Part shown: piece after piece, positions 45,537 to 53,911 of the stretch | Position numbering within the stretch: the first letter of the stretch is position 1 | Layout: every line of letters starts with the position of its first letter | NCBI GenBank assembly: GCA_007753915.1 | Contig: CP036352.1 | Span: forward strand, 992,001-1,056,000 | DNA length: 64,000 nucleotides | From: Phycisphaerae bacterium RAS2 | Lineage (GTDB): Bacteria; Planctomycetota; Phycisphaerae; UBA1845; UTPLA1 | Reading direction: 5' to 3' | Made by a program: the position numbers and the translations under genes | Notes under the pieces: generated by a model | Databases searched by the model: none | Told to the model about the DNA's origin: nothing | Seen by the model: only the letters and a program-made list of their open reading frames with translations

Positions 45537-46067
45537 TCACGGCACTTCGTCGCTGCGCCCGTCGCGCCGGTGACCGTTCTCGTCATACAGGCTCACGTCC
45601 ATGTCCAGCATCGCCTTCGTCATCGTCACGACCTGCCCCGTGTGAAACGCGAAATGCTCCACGACATGCATCACCGCCGCCGCCCCGCTGACGCGATACG
45701 ACTGAATCGAAAACTCCCACGCAAGATGCTCCTCCGCCATCCCGCGGATCACCCCGCATGCCTCGCGCAGCGTCTCCTGCAAGTCCGCCAGCAGCCCCTC
45801 GCAATCCGCCCCTCCCCGCGCGTCGAACTCCGCCTGCCGATCGCGCTCGATCTCACGGCCCGCGAGGCCGCCCAGCACCCATTGGCGGATGTTCCCGTTC
45901 AAGTGCAATAGCAAATTCGCCACGCTGTTGCTGTGAGAATTGAGCCGGTGCCAAAGTTGCTCGCGGGTCAGCATCCGGGAGCATCGGCCAATCTGCGCGA
46001 AATGATCTTCCAGCTTCGTCGCCGCATATTCCGTCACCAACTCTGCAGACAGCCGCTTTTCGTTCAT
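45537..46067 (-). CDS. DinB/DUF1572-family protein
   Basis: 176 residues from the ATG at 46067. Four-helix DinB-like fold: NSVANLLLHLNGNIRQWVLGGLAG gives the first metal His, and HVVEHFAFHTGQVVTMTKAML the HxxxH pair near the C-terminus. Metal-dependent hydrolase-like or thiol-transferase family (DinB/YfiT, bacillithiol-transferase type); the substrate is unknown. Confidence 0.83.
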   Translation of the reverse strand: MNEKRLSAELVTEYAATKLEDHFAQIGRCSRMLTREQLWHRLNSHSNSVANLLLHLNGNIRQWVLGGLAGREIERDRQAEFDARGGADCEGLLADLQETLREACGVIRGMAEEHLAWEFSIQSYRVSGAAAVMHVVEHFAFHTGQVVTMTKAMLDMDVSLYDENGHRRDGRSDEVP

Positions 46068-46131
46068 GTCGCACCCGCTTTCCAAACGCGCTCGCCCCGT
46101 CGCGAATCCTACCGCCTTCCGCCCGCTCACT

Positions 46132-46166
46132 CCTCAAGCCTCAAGCCTCAAGCCTCAAGCCTCAAG
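46132..46166 (+). repeat. 7-bp tandem repeat, five copies
   Basis: Five exact CCTCAAG units, just upstream of pdxB, between the divergent DinB and pdxB genes. Confidence 0.95.
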
Positions 46167-46191
46167 CCCCAACCCTCTTTATACTCCCCCC

Positions 46192-47265
46192 ATGCGCATC
46201 CTCATCGACGAAGACATTGCCCACGACGGCCTGTTTCACTCGCTCGGCGAGGTTCGCACATTCCCCGGCCGCGCACTCAATGACCCCGCCCCGACCCAAC
46301 TCTCCGACCTCGTCACAGCCGACGCGCTCATTATCCGCTCGGTCACACGCATTGACCGCGCCCTGCTCGACCGCTGCCCCCGTCTGGCCTTCCTCGGCAC
46401 CGTCACCACCGGCACCGACCACATCGACTCCGCCGCTGTACGAAATCGCGGCATCACCTTCACCGACGCCGCCGGCTGCAACGCCCTCCCCGTCGCCGAA
46501 TACGTCCTCGCTGCGATCACGTCTCTGCTCAATGGACCCCGCCCCGGCTTGCCGATAGGCGGATTCACTCTCGGCATCCTCGGCCGCGGCCGCATCGGCT
46601 CAATCGTCGCCGACTGGGCCGCCCGGCTTGGCATGACCGTCCTCGCTTGCGATCCACCGCTGGCCCGAGCCGGTGCCGCCGGCCTTGTGACATTTGACGA
46701 ACTCGCCGCCCGCGCCGACTTCATCACGCTGCACGTCCCCCTCACACGCGAAGGCCCCGACGCCACGGCCGGAATGGTCAACGCCGCCTGGCTGGCACGG
46801 CTTCGCCCCGGCGCACGGCTCATCAACGCGTCGCGCGGCGAAGTCGTGGACGAACTCGCGCTGCTTGCCGCCCTGCGAAACGGCCGACTCGCCGCCGCCG
46901 TGCTCGATGTCTGGCACGGCGAGCCGAACGTGCGAGCGGAGCTGGTCGCGGCCGCCGCGCTGGCGACCCCGCACTTCGCGGGCTACAGCGTGCAGGCGCG
47001 TCGCCGCGCGGTGCTGCGCACGCGAGACGCCCTGGCCGAATGGTTGAAATCCCCAGCGAAATCAGGGGTCTTCTCACCTTTGGAGCCGGGCCGTGCCGGA
47101 CCGGATTCGCGCCGTCCGCCCGCGCCGGATCAAATCGCGACGCTTGTAAAAAAGCTCTCCGATTGGAGCGACCGCTTCAAAGTCGCCGCCGCGAGCGGGC
47201 AACAGGCCGCGGCGTTCGACGCCCTCCGCCGCGAGGCCCACGCCCGCGAAGAACTCACTCCCTAG
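46192..47265 (+). CDS. pdxB: Erythronate-4-phosphate dehydrogenase
   Basis: 357 residues from the ATG at 46192; a TATACT box ends 6 bases upstream with no Shine-Dalgarno. MRILIDEDIAHDGLFHSLGEVRTFPGRAL is represented by the DEDI opening, and GTVTTGTDHID, AGCNALPVAEYVLAAI and the GILGRGRIG dinucleotide motif follow, with LHVPLT, INASRGEVVDE and DVWHGEP. These are PdxB-type D-2-hydroxyacid dehydrogenase features (the N-A-[LV]-P-V-A-E-Y block is diagnostic). Second step of deoxyxylulose-5-phosphate-independent pyridoxal phosphate synthesis. A C-terminal dimerisation domain is partly present and diverged. Confidence 0.88.
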   Translation: MRILIDEDIAHDGLFHSLGEVRTFPGRALNDPAPTQLSDLVTADALIIRSVTRIDRALLDRCPRLAFLGTVTTGTDHIDSAAVRNRGITFTDAAGCNALPVAEYVLAAITSLLNGPRPGLPIGGFTLGILGRGRIGSIVADWAARLGMTVLACDPPLARAGAAGLVTFDELAARADFITLHVPLTREGPDATAGMVNAAWLARLRPGARLINASRGEVVDELALLAALRNGRLAAAVLDVWHGEPNVRAELVAAAALATPHFAGYSVQARRRAVLRTRDALAEWLKSPAKSGVFSPLEPGRAGPDSRRPPAPDQIATLVKKLSDWSDRFKVAAASGQQAAAFDALRREAHAREELTP

Positions 47266-47368
47266 TGCGGGCAGCGCTCACCAGGCAGGGCGGGCACGGC
47301 CCACCAACGCTTCAAGAAATAGGGCGCAGCCTGCAATCGCAACATCCCCGCAATTTCCACGGATCGTC

Positions 47369-47388
47369 ATTCCCGCGAAAGCGGGAAT
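47369..47388. repeat. dRS3-like 20-bp palindromic repeat
   Basis: ATTCCCGCGAAAGCGGGAAT fits ATTCCC-N8-GGGAAT, the core of the Neisseria dRS3 repeat, also common in other genomes as part of GTCATTCCCGCG-type repeats. Confidence 0.8.
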
Positions 47389-47698
47389 CCAGACAACAGG
47401 CGAATTATCCAACGCGCCGTGCGGCCGTCGATCCATCCTGCAACCAACGGGGCGCCATTCCGCCGAATATCGCGCCGTGTTTGTGCCTCCTCGCACAAAC
47501 CGGGACCGCTCCCACGGACGACTCGCCTTCTTTCCCCCGCGACCCCCGGATTTGACCCTATTTTTTGCCAATCCCGTATTAACGCCGTGTAAAACCCCTG
47601 AAATCCCCTCCGCGGACCGCCCCGAATCAGCATTAACCTATTGACAATGAAGGACTTAGCACAGAACGAAAATTCATCTTTTCCCACCCCCCAAACCA

Positions 47699-47728
47699 TT
47701 GAAATCCCAGCCCCCTTTGCGGTACTAT
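47699..47728 (+). promoter_or_regulatory. Probable promoter with long leader
   Basis: TTGAAA at 47699-47704, 18 bases, then TACTAT at 47723-47728. If used, the leader to the ATG at 48189 is about 450 bases. Confidence 0.45.
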
Positions 47729-48188
47729 GGCCGTATGTAGCAGCCGGAGCGCAAAGCGCGCCCGTCTCTACATCGTGCGTGCATCCTTCGTGATGCCGCG
47801 TGGTTGGCTCGGTTCGTTCGATGTTTGCTGCGTTTTTGCAAGAGACGCGGCGATGCGAACGCGGGCGATGAAACGGTTCACCGGCAAGAGTGGTGATCCG
47901 AATGTCGCCTTGAAGTTGACCGGCCGCAACCGCGCGGAATAACATCGGATGGGTCGCACGACGCAGGCAAAGTCGAACGCCCGGTAAGTGTTCGGCGGAA
48001 CCTGTCATCAGCGGCTTGGCTCGAACGGTGGAGCGGGTCGGCTGACTTCGGCGTCCGGGTGGCCCGGGCGAAGAAGTAAAACGGGACAACGGTCTGATTG
48101 ACCCGTAGCCCCGGTAGGCTTTGGGTCCCCCCGGCAGACGCCGGGTTGTGGATCCTCCGCTCAAGAGAGTGGAGTGAGGAGCAAAGAA

Positions 48189-49337
48189 ATGAATCGCAGT
48201 TTCTGCACAGTAGTGGCCTTGTGCGTCGTGTCGGCCTTCGCGGCCGCCGCCGTCGCCCAGGACTCCGTGATCTTCATGGACGTTCGCAACAACTCGATCA
48301 CCGCGAACACCGCAAGCAACTACAACAACATGTCGCACGGCACCATGAACGGCCCCTTCGGCGTTACGCCGACGGGCGATGTTGGACGCCGTGGCGGCGG
48401 CCAGTCATTGATCGTTCACCCGCGACAGAACAACGGCGGCCATGCCACTTTCGGCACGGCCTTCCCTAACCTTGATGGCGACGGAAACCGCGCCACGGGC
48501 AACCTGTGGGTGTACATGGACGTGCTCAATGACGGCAGCGGCACCAACGGCGTCATCAGCTCGGTCGGTCTGGACATCGACATCGTCCCGCCGGTCGGCA
48601 CGGTTCGCAATCGGCTTGATAGCCTTTCTTTCACGATGATGAACGACCAGACGGTCGCGGACAGCACGCTCGCTCCGGGCGGCTCGGGTCCGTGGAACTC
48701 GGTCGCGCACGGTGCTCAGGTCGGCGCGACGCCGAACCTGGACTGGAACGATGCCCGCGCGGTCGCCGTCCCGGTGATCGCCGGCCCGGCCTATAGCTCG
48801 GCCGGCCGCTTGGTCCCCCGCACGCCGGATAACACGGCGGCTGGACGCCCGTACCGCATCGGTCGCCTCACCGCGACGGCTGCACTCCGTGTTTGCACGG
48901 GTGCGACGATCCCGCCGTTCGACGGTGCCGCTTTCAGCACTCGCTCGACCTACAACGTCTTCATGCAGGTGGACAGCCTGCTGATCACCCGCGTCTTCGA
49001 GACCGGCGGCGACACGGTTGAAAACGTGGCCTTCGGTTACGTTGGTGCGCTTCCCGATGCGGCCCAGAGCGGCAACGTCGCTAACGTCTCGTCGGCCGTG
49101 GCTGATGCCACGATCCAAGTGCGCATGAAGGGCGACATCGACGGCAACGGCGTGCTCAACACGCTCGACACGACGCCGTACTTGGCATTGGTCGCTCCGA
49201 CGGATAACCCGACGTCGGCCTACTTGGGTGACTTCACGGCGCCCCCGGGCGTGGTCGCTCTCGCCAACAACCTCGTGACGACGTTGGATACGACGCCGTT
49301 CTTGGCGAACTTCCCGACGAACACGCCGTGCCCGTAA
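48189..49337 (+). CDS. Exported protein with dockerin-like tail
   Basis: 382 residues from the ATG at 48189 (GTGAGGAG upstream). Signal peptide at ~1-23 (FAAAAVAQ). The body is a beta-rich domain of unknown type (QDSVIFMDVRNNSITANTAS..., GNLWVYMDVLNDGSG). The last ~85 residues are MKGDIDGNGVLNTLDTTPYLALV and, ~40 residues later, a second LDTTPFL segment: two Ca-loop-like repeats of dockerin type. It is preceded by a long structured leader and followed by a hairpin. Confidence 0.78.
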   Translation: MNRSFCTVVALCVVSAFAAAAVAQDSVIFMDVRNNSITANTASNYNNMSHGTMNGPFGVTPTGDVGRRGGGQSLIVHPRQNNGGHATFGTAFPNLDGDGNRATGNLWVYMDVLNDGSGTNGVISSVGLDIDIVPPVGTVRNRLDSLSFTMMNDQTVADSTLAPGGSGPWNSVAHGAQVGATPNLDWNDARAVAVPVIAGPAYSSAGRLVPRTPDNTAAGRPYRIGRLTATAALRVCTGATIPPFDGAAFSTRSTYNVFMQVDSLLITRVFETGGDTVENVAFGYVGALPDAAQSGNVANVSSAVADATIQVRMKGDIDGNGVLNTLDTTPYLALVAPTDNPTSAYLGDFTAPPGVVALANNLVTTLDTTPFLANFPTNTPCP

Positions 49338-49356
49338 GATGAGTAACCGCCTGACC

Positions 49357-49380
49357 GGGTGCCCCGGCGACGGGGCACCC
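49357..49380 (+). terminator. Strong hairpin after the dockerin-tail gene
   Basis: Perfect 10-bp stem (GGGTGCCCCG with its complement) capped by a GCGA tetraloop of the GNRA type. No U-tract follows, so it could be a Rho-assisted terminator or an mRNA 3'-end stabiliser. Confidence 0.6.
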
Positions 49381-49388
49381 GCAAAGGC

Positions 49389-49417
49389 TTGCATGTGTAA
49401 GACAGTCCTGCTAAGAT
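49389..49417 (+). promoter_or_regulatory. Promoter of the PEP-CTERM gene at 49543
   Basis: TTGCAT at 49389-49394, 17 bases, then TAAGAT at 49412-49417, giving a leader of about 120 bases. Confidence 0.65.
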
Positions 49418-49542
49418 AAAACTTGCTTTGTGAGGAACGATTGGATTTCTTCCCCAAAGGGTCGAAAGGGGAGGGGCCAAGAGGCGAAGTGAGGGCGGGA
49501 ACAAGAATTCTCGGAGGTCCTTTTAGGAAGAAGGAGATGATG

Positions 49543-50241
49543 ATGAAGCGAACTCTTCTGTCTATGGGTGTTGTCGCGCTGCTCGCAGCGAACACCTACG
49601 GTGCCGGCGAAGGCTGGTACTCCGCGACCCCAGGTGGTCCGGGTGCGAGCGTTATCTCGCAGGGCCAGGGCGCAGCTCTGGTTCTGGAGTGCGACAAGGG
49701 CATTTCGCCCGCGGGTTGCACTTGGGACGTGACGTTCAACTACCAAGCGTTGGATGGTGGTGGTCAGGGTTGGGCCGTTGACCTCAACAGCCCGGCCTTC
49801 TCGAAGCTGAGCATCACGAACCAGAACTCGACGAACAATGCTCTGTCGGGTGCGGGCGCGATCCATGGCGCTCCTGGTTCGGTGTTCGGTGGCGGCATTG
49901 TCGGCCCGGACTGGCTGCTTGGTGACGCCGGTGGCGTCGCTGCGGCACCGTTGCCCGGCGCTGCATTGCTGGTTCTCCAGACGTTCACCCTGAATGCGAA
50001 CGGGACCGCCTCACTGGGCGCTCACCCGATCTTCGCTCAGATCGGTGGCAACGCTTGGGGTGGCAACGACACTGCGGAGTTTTCCGAGCTGGTCAAGTTG
50101 GGTGCCAACGACCCGGTGTCGGGTTCGCCGACCGGCGAGTTGCTCCCGCTGCCGGTGATTATTGTCAACAACGTTCCGGAGCCGGCGACGCTGTCGCTGT
50201 TGGCTTTCGGTGCGATCGCCTTGATCCGCCGCCGCGCCTAA
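49543..50241 (+). CDS. Exported PEP-CTERM protein
   Basis: 232 residues from the third of three overlapping ATGs (49537, 49540, 49543), chosen for 6-base spacing from AAGGAG. Signal peptide at 1-20 (ANTYGAGE). The body has ALVLECDKGISPAGCTWDVTFNY, a C...CTW pair like that in the PEP-CTERM protein at 36935, then a beta-rich domain. The tail is VPEPATLSLLAFGAIALIRRRA. Exosortase substrate. Own promoter and terminator. Confidence 0.85.
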   Translation: MKRTLLSMGVVALLAANTYGAGEGWYSATPGGPGASVISQGQGAALVLECDKGISPAGCTWDVTFNYQALDGGGQGWAVDLNSPAFSKLSITNQNSTNNALSGAGAIHGAPGSVFGGGIVGPDWLLGDAGGVAAAPLPGAALLVLQTFTLNANGTASLGAHPIFAQIGGNAWGGNDTAEFSELVKLGANDPVSGSPTGELLPLPVIIVNNVPEPATLSLLAFGAIALIRRRA

Positions 50242-50273
50242 TCGGCACTGGCATTGGACTAAGGAATTAACGG

Positions 50274-50320
50274 CGGCCGCTTGTCTCGTTCAATCGAGTC
50301 AGGCGGCCGTCTTCTTTTTT
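50274..50320 (+). terminator. Rho-independent terminator
   Basis: A CGGCCGC...CTCG stem pairs with CGAG...GCGGCCG (one mismatch, one G-U), followed by CTTCTTTTTT. Confidence 0.87.
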
Positions 50321-50334
50321 GCTCGGAAGTACTG

Positions 50335-50363
50335 TTACCAATGCGCTGTCGGGTGCATACAAT
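50335..50363 (+). promoter_or_regulatory. Promoter of the helical exported protein gene
   Basis: TTACCA at 50335-50340, 17 bases, then TACAAT at 50358-50363, about 70 bases before the ATG at 50434. Confidence 0.6.
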
Positions 50364-50433
50364 ATGTGAGCCAACATAGGAATTGAGTTTTCGCGTGCAA
50401 GCGCTGCCTCCCAGAGCGCAGGATGGTGCATAA

Positions 50434-51687
50434 ATGAAAATGAACTGTTCGTTCCTAACCTGTGGACTCGTAGCTTTTGTTTGCGCTTTACCTGGTATGG
50501 CGCAAGACCCGGTGCTCTTGCAAGCAGACCCTGCAATGGTGGCTGCGCTACAGGATGAAGCCGACATACAGGCGCAGGCTTTGATTTCCGCATATGGCCT
50601 TGACGGGGGGCTTGCGGCCTCGCTGCGTGATGAACTCCAAAAACGAATCGCGGCCCAGATCGTGTTTGAGCAAACTGAAATGGCTGCATTGATCGATCAG
50701 GCAAAGTCTCAAGTGACACCGGAAGGAGATGTCAAAGGGGAAGTCGACCTGCTTCCAAAACTCCAAGAGCTCAATTCTCGCATGCCATTGAACGAAGTGC
50801 AGGTCGCAGCATGGCTAGAGACGGTCATTCCTGAACAAGCGATTCCCGAAGGGAGACAGCGCTGGGAAGAAGTTCGTACCTTGCGACACCAGAAGCAATT
50901 GATTGTGGAAGAAGCAATAGGGCAGGATGCGGCATTGAAGAGCGATCTGTCCAATAGTGTGGTCCAATCATCCAAGTCGATCACCCCTCACGACGACATG
51001 CCTTTGCCGAACGATCCCGTGAACGATCGTTTCTATCCCGAGATACGGGTCCGCGATGCCGGCGGCGAGGTGATTGTCGCGCCGAATCGCAAGACGGGAG
51101 CGGGGAACGACATGCCCGCGCCGGGTGAATTGACCAAGCCCGAGCGAGCCCGATTGGCCGAGATCGAGGCCGCCGAGCGCGAGGGTCGGCGCAAGCCCGG
51201 TCCTGCGGGCCTGGGCACGCCTCCGCCGTCGATGTCCGAGACGCCGCGCGAGTCGATTGTCATTGAGCAGCCGCCGGCCCCGCAGGTGACAGTGCAGGTC
51301 GCGCCGACGTCGCCGGCCGGTCAGCCGACGGGTCGCGCCGCCCCGGCCGTGCCCGCTGCGAAGGAAGTGGTGTACGCGAAAGCGCCGCCGCTGGACGACT
51401 GGGATAAGTACGTTCAGGAACACGCGAAGAAGGTCGGTTTCGACGAGGCGCAGTTGACCCGTGCCCAGGCCGTATTGAAGGATCTGAAGCGCCGGGCGAA
51501 TCAGTACCGCATGAGCCGGTCGGACATGTTCGCGGCGGCCGCGTTGAAGACGGACGCGAAGGAGCGCGACGCGATGTCGAAGGAATTGAACAAGCCGATC
51601 GACGCGATGTTCGATGAGTTGAAGCAGCGGATCGACAGCCTGATGACGCTGGAACAGCGTCAGAAATCCGCCGCCGGCAAGAAGTAG
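50434..51687 (+). CDS. Exported helical, proline-rich-linker protein, unknown
   Basis: 417 residues. Signal peptide at 1-23 (ALPGMAQ|DP). The N-terminal ~190 residues are helical, with a probable coiled-coil stretch. Residues ~245-320 are a proline/alanine-rich linker (QPPAPQVTVQVAPTSPAGQP). The C-terminal ~95 residues are again helical and charged (DDWDKYVQEHAKKVGFDEAQLTRAQAVLKDLKRRANQY). The first ~550 bases are less GC-rich than the rest, giving a composition step near 50990. The stop codon lies inside a dispersed 23-bp palindrome. No domain recognised. Confidence 0.7.
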   Translation: MKMNCSFLTCGLVAFVCALPGMAQDPVLLQADPAMVAALQDEADIQAQALISAYGLDGGLAASLRDELQKRIAAQIVFEQTEMAALIDQAKSQVTPEGDVKGEVDLLPKLQELNSRMPLNEVQVAAWLETVIPEQAIPEGRQRWEEVRTLRHQKQLIVEEAIGQDAALKSDLSNSVVQSSKSITPHDDMPLPNDPVNDRFYPEIRVRDAGGEVIVAPNRKTGAGNDMPAPGELTKPERARLAEIEAAEREGRRKPGPAGLGTPPPSMSETPRESIVIEQPPAPQVTVQVAPTSPAGQPTGRAAPAVPAAKEVVYAKAPPLDDWDKYVQEHAKKVGFDEAQLTRAQAVLKDLKRRANQYRMSRSDMFAAAALKTDAKERDAMSKELNKPIDAMFDELKQRIDSLMTLEQRQKSAAGKK

Positions 51688-51706
51688 GGTGCGTCCTCGA
51701 CGCACC
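51684..51706 (-). repeat. 23-bp dispersed palindromic repeat, copy 2, overlapping a stop codon
   Basis: Exact reverse complement of 37806-37828. The TAG stop of the preceding gene (51685-51687) is part of the repeat. Confidence 0.95.
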
Positions 51707-51751
51707 TGGGTAGGCGGGGCATGGCTCACCTATCAGCGTGCCGGTGATCTC

Positions 51752-51768
51752 GGTGGGCGGTGCCCACC
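51752..51768. repeat. Short palindrome of the GGTGGGC/GCCCACC type
   Basis: GGTGGGC and GCCCACC pair around GGT, followed by CTACAAATCC. The neighbouring repeat family ends the same way (CACCCTACGAATC at 37822 onward), so the two may belong to one group. Confidence 0.8.
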
Positions 51769-51903
51769 CTACAAATCCAATCTGGTCGATACTTACTGGT
51801 GAACCCGGGTAACAGCGGCGGTGCGGGCTTGCGGTCCGTGTCGGCCTGCGCGCTTATAATCCCCCCGGGCGGGGCCGTGCGATTCGATCGCGGGAGACGC
51901 GCC

Positions 51904-53703
51904 ATGCGTTCAGCTACATTGCTCCTTGTCGGGCTGATGCCGGTGGCAGCGGCGTACGGTCAGATCGACAAGCGCGTCAACACCGGCAGCGTGAACGCGG
52001 GCTACGCGCGGGACGCGAACCCGATGGTCGGCTCGGGCGGTTTGAATCTTTCCCGTCCAGGCATGAACGACCCCGGCTATTTCTCGAACGCCATCATCAC
52101 CGGCAACGTCACCGGGTTGGCCGGGTTCCGTGGCGATTCGCCGATCACCAATGCCAACCAGTTTCGCGATGCGCTTCCTTCGTCGAGCTTGAGCGGATTC
52201 TTCGCTCGCTCCGTGTCGGCGAAAGATGCCGCGCCGGGTTATGTCCCCACGCCGACCATTTTCCTTGGTCGCCAGGAGACCGTGACCGACGGCGGATTCG
52301 TGCGCAGTGGCTTCAACGTGGCATCATCGGTAGGCTCGCTCTCGCAGAATCTCGCATCGCCCACGACGGCCGTTCCGACCTACGGCGCACGGCCCGTCAC
52401 GCTGCCGGATGAGTCCGACCGGCGTATTCAAGGCCCCGCCGAAATCGATTCGATCGGCTTGCGGCAGAAACCGATTGGCGGACGGACGTTCGACCCCAAT
52501 AAGGCAGGACAGGCATCGGCGACGGCGATTCGCAACCCGTTCGATCTTGCGGCGACGTCTTCGATTTTTGGTTCACCGGGTCGTGGAGCGGTGGGCGGCA
52601 GCATGCTGATGGAGAATCCGCTTGCACCGCCGAAGCCGCGGGACGTTCTCGCCGAGCTTGGCTACACGGGGATCGACCTGTCCGCCGAGGCCGCATCAAG
52701 AGTGGGCAAGGGGCTGAACAAGCCGCTTTCAAAGGACGTGCTGGCGGCGGGCATGACCGGCAAGGAGGAAGAATCGGCTGATTTCGTCGGCGGCACGAAG
52801 CAGCGTGATTTCACGGGCGGGCAAAGCCTGGCGGAGCGGCTGAGAATTCCGACAGCGGCGAAGTATGGCGCCGACGCCCCGCCGAATCTCGGAGCCGACC
52901 GGTTCGCCGACTTGTACAACGCGTATCGCACAGCCTCGCAGGTCGGCGTGTCGCAGTTTGGGTTTGATGCCGAGGGGTCGCAATCCGCGACGGGCGACTG
53001 GGTGACATCCGACGGCGAGTTCACCCGGGAAGCCGATCGGAAAAAGGACGCGACCGGCCCGCAGCAGACGGAAGACGAAGGAGCGGTTGCGCGGGACGCC
53101 GAGGGTCGTCGGACGCTGGGGCTTCGCCGCCGTGCGGAAGAGTCGATTGCGCTGCTGACGAGCAAAGCGAAGTGGGCCGGCGACGTGATGGAGGACCCGA
53201 TCACGACATTCGCCGGGCATTATGAGAATGATTTGAATCGGCTGATCGTCGAGGCCGAAACGCTGATGCACAAAGGGGAGTATTACCGCGCGGCGAGCAA
53301 GTTTGATCTGGCGTGCCTGATTGATCCGCGCAATCCGCTTCCGCATCTGGGTCGGGGCCACGCGAGGATCGCCGCGGGCGACTACTCATCGGGGTTGTCG
53401 TCCGTTCTGGCGGGGATTGAGCGGTTCCCGCAGATCGCGGCGTTCCGGCTCGATCTGCCGGCCCTGGTCGGCGGACGCGATGTGTTTGACCGCCGCCGTG
53501 CGGACCTGACGAAGAAGCTGACTCAACGAGAGGACTACGAGCTGCGATTCCTCCTGGGTTATCTGGAGCTTTACTCCGGCCTGTCCGTCGAAGGGCTGGC
53601 GGATCTGGCGAAGGCGGCTGGCGATGCTCCGGCCGACAGTGTGATCACCCGGTTTCACGACCTGTTGACGGATCGCGGTCAGGCCCCGGCGCTCCCGGAG
53701 TGA
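51904..53703 (+). CDS. Exported TPR-containing protein
   Basis: 599 residues from the ATG at 51904 (GGGAGA upstream; signal peptide at ~1-20, AAYG). The first ~430 residues are low in hydrophobic pattern and rich in G, A, S, with repeated NPF/SGG stretches and no known domain. Residues ~470-590 hold TPR-like helices (LMHKGEYYRAASKFDLACLIDPRNPLPHLGRGHARIAAGDYSSGLSSVLAGIERFP). Probably a periplasmic scaffold. It stands alone after a repeat-bearing gap. Confidence 0.75.
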   Translation: MRSATLLLVGLMPVAAAYGQIDKRVNTGSVNAGYARDANPMVGSGGLNLSRPGMNDPGYFSNAIITGNVTGLAGFRGDSPITNANQFRDALPSSSLSGFFARSVSAKDAAPGYVPTPTIFLGRQETVTDGGFVRSGFNVASSVGSLSQNLASPTTAVPTYGARPVTLPDESDRRIQGPAEIDSIGLRQKPIGGRTFDPNKAGQASATAIRNPFDLAATSSIFGSPGRGAVGGSMLMENPLAPPKPRDVLAELGYTGIDLSAEAASRVGKGLNKPLSKDVLAAGMTGKEEESADFVGGTKQRDFTGGQSLAERLRIPTAAKYGADAPPNLGADRFADLYNAYRTASQVGVSQFGFDAEGSQSATGDWVTSDGEFTREADRKKDATGPQQTEDEGAVARDAEGRRTLGLRRRAEESIALLTSKAKWAGDVMEDPITTFAGHYENDLNRLIVEAETLMHKGEYYRAASKFDLACLIDPRNPLPHLGRGHARIAAGDYSSGLSSVLAGIERFPQIAAFRLDLPALVGGRDVFDRRRADLTKKLTQREDYELRFLLGYLELYSGLSVEGLADLAKAAGDAPADSVITRFHDLLTDRGQAPALPE

Positions 53704-53812
53704 GTTGAGACCGGCGGGTTGGTCTAATCAGAATTCACAAGCCAGACGGCCGAGATCGGTTAAACGAAAAATCTTACCGAAATTCCCATTTTTCTCTTGA
53801 CAGCCCCTGCGC

Positions 53813-53856
53813 AAAAAGAAAGCACCGAGTGCCTCAAGGGCATGCCCGGTGCTTTC
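53813..53856 (-). terminator. Rho-independent terminator, minus strand
   Basis: A perfect 10-bp stem (GAAAGCACCG at 53818-53827 with CGGTGCTTTC at 53847-53856) is followed, on the minus strand, by TTTTT. It faces leftward, opposite to the flanking genes. Confidence 0.8.
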
Positions 53857-53911
53857 CGGAGGGGAAAGAAGCCTTCAGAAATCGCCGCTTTTTCACGCTT
53901 CCAGCGGCCAT
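53834..53911 (-). CDS. Candidate 25-residue basic peptide or sRNA
   Basis: Frame from ATG 53911 to TGA with GGAGG 3 bases upstream (short spacing). The product begins MAAGSVKKRRFLKASF, basic. Its 3' end overlaps the terminator stem and a TATAAT box sits about 42 bases upstream. It could equally be a non-coding RNA. No homologue recognised. Confidence 0.3.
   Translation of the reverse strand: MAAGSVKKRRFLKASFPSGKHRACP

Larger units (their letters stand above)
47266..48188. other. Long non-coding stretch and leader of the exported protein at 48189
   Basis: 923 bases without a convincing gene. It holds a dRS3-like palindrome (47369-47388), a promoter (47699-47728) and, after it, a GC-rich leader of ~450 bases with hairpin-forming segments around 47960-48020 and 48050-48160. 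No known RNA family is recognised with confidence. Confidence 0.6.

Noticed and set aside
46132-46166. CCTCAAG tandem repeat considered as a CRISPR-like array
   Set aside because: Units are 7 bases with no spacers and there are no cas genes.
47951-48188. c-di-GMP-I, glycine, cobalamin riboswitch and RNase P RNA
   Set aside because: Only scattered similarity to the c-di-GMP-I class; the conserved core sequences are absent, and no glycine, cobalamin or RNase P hallmark is found. Kept as an unassigned leader.
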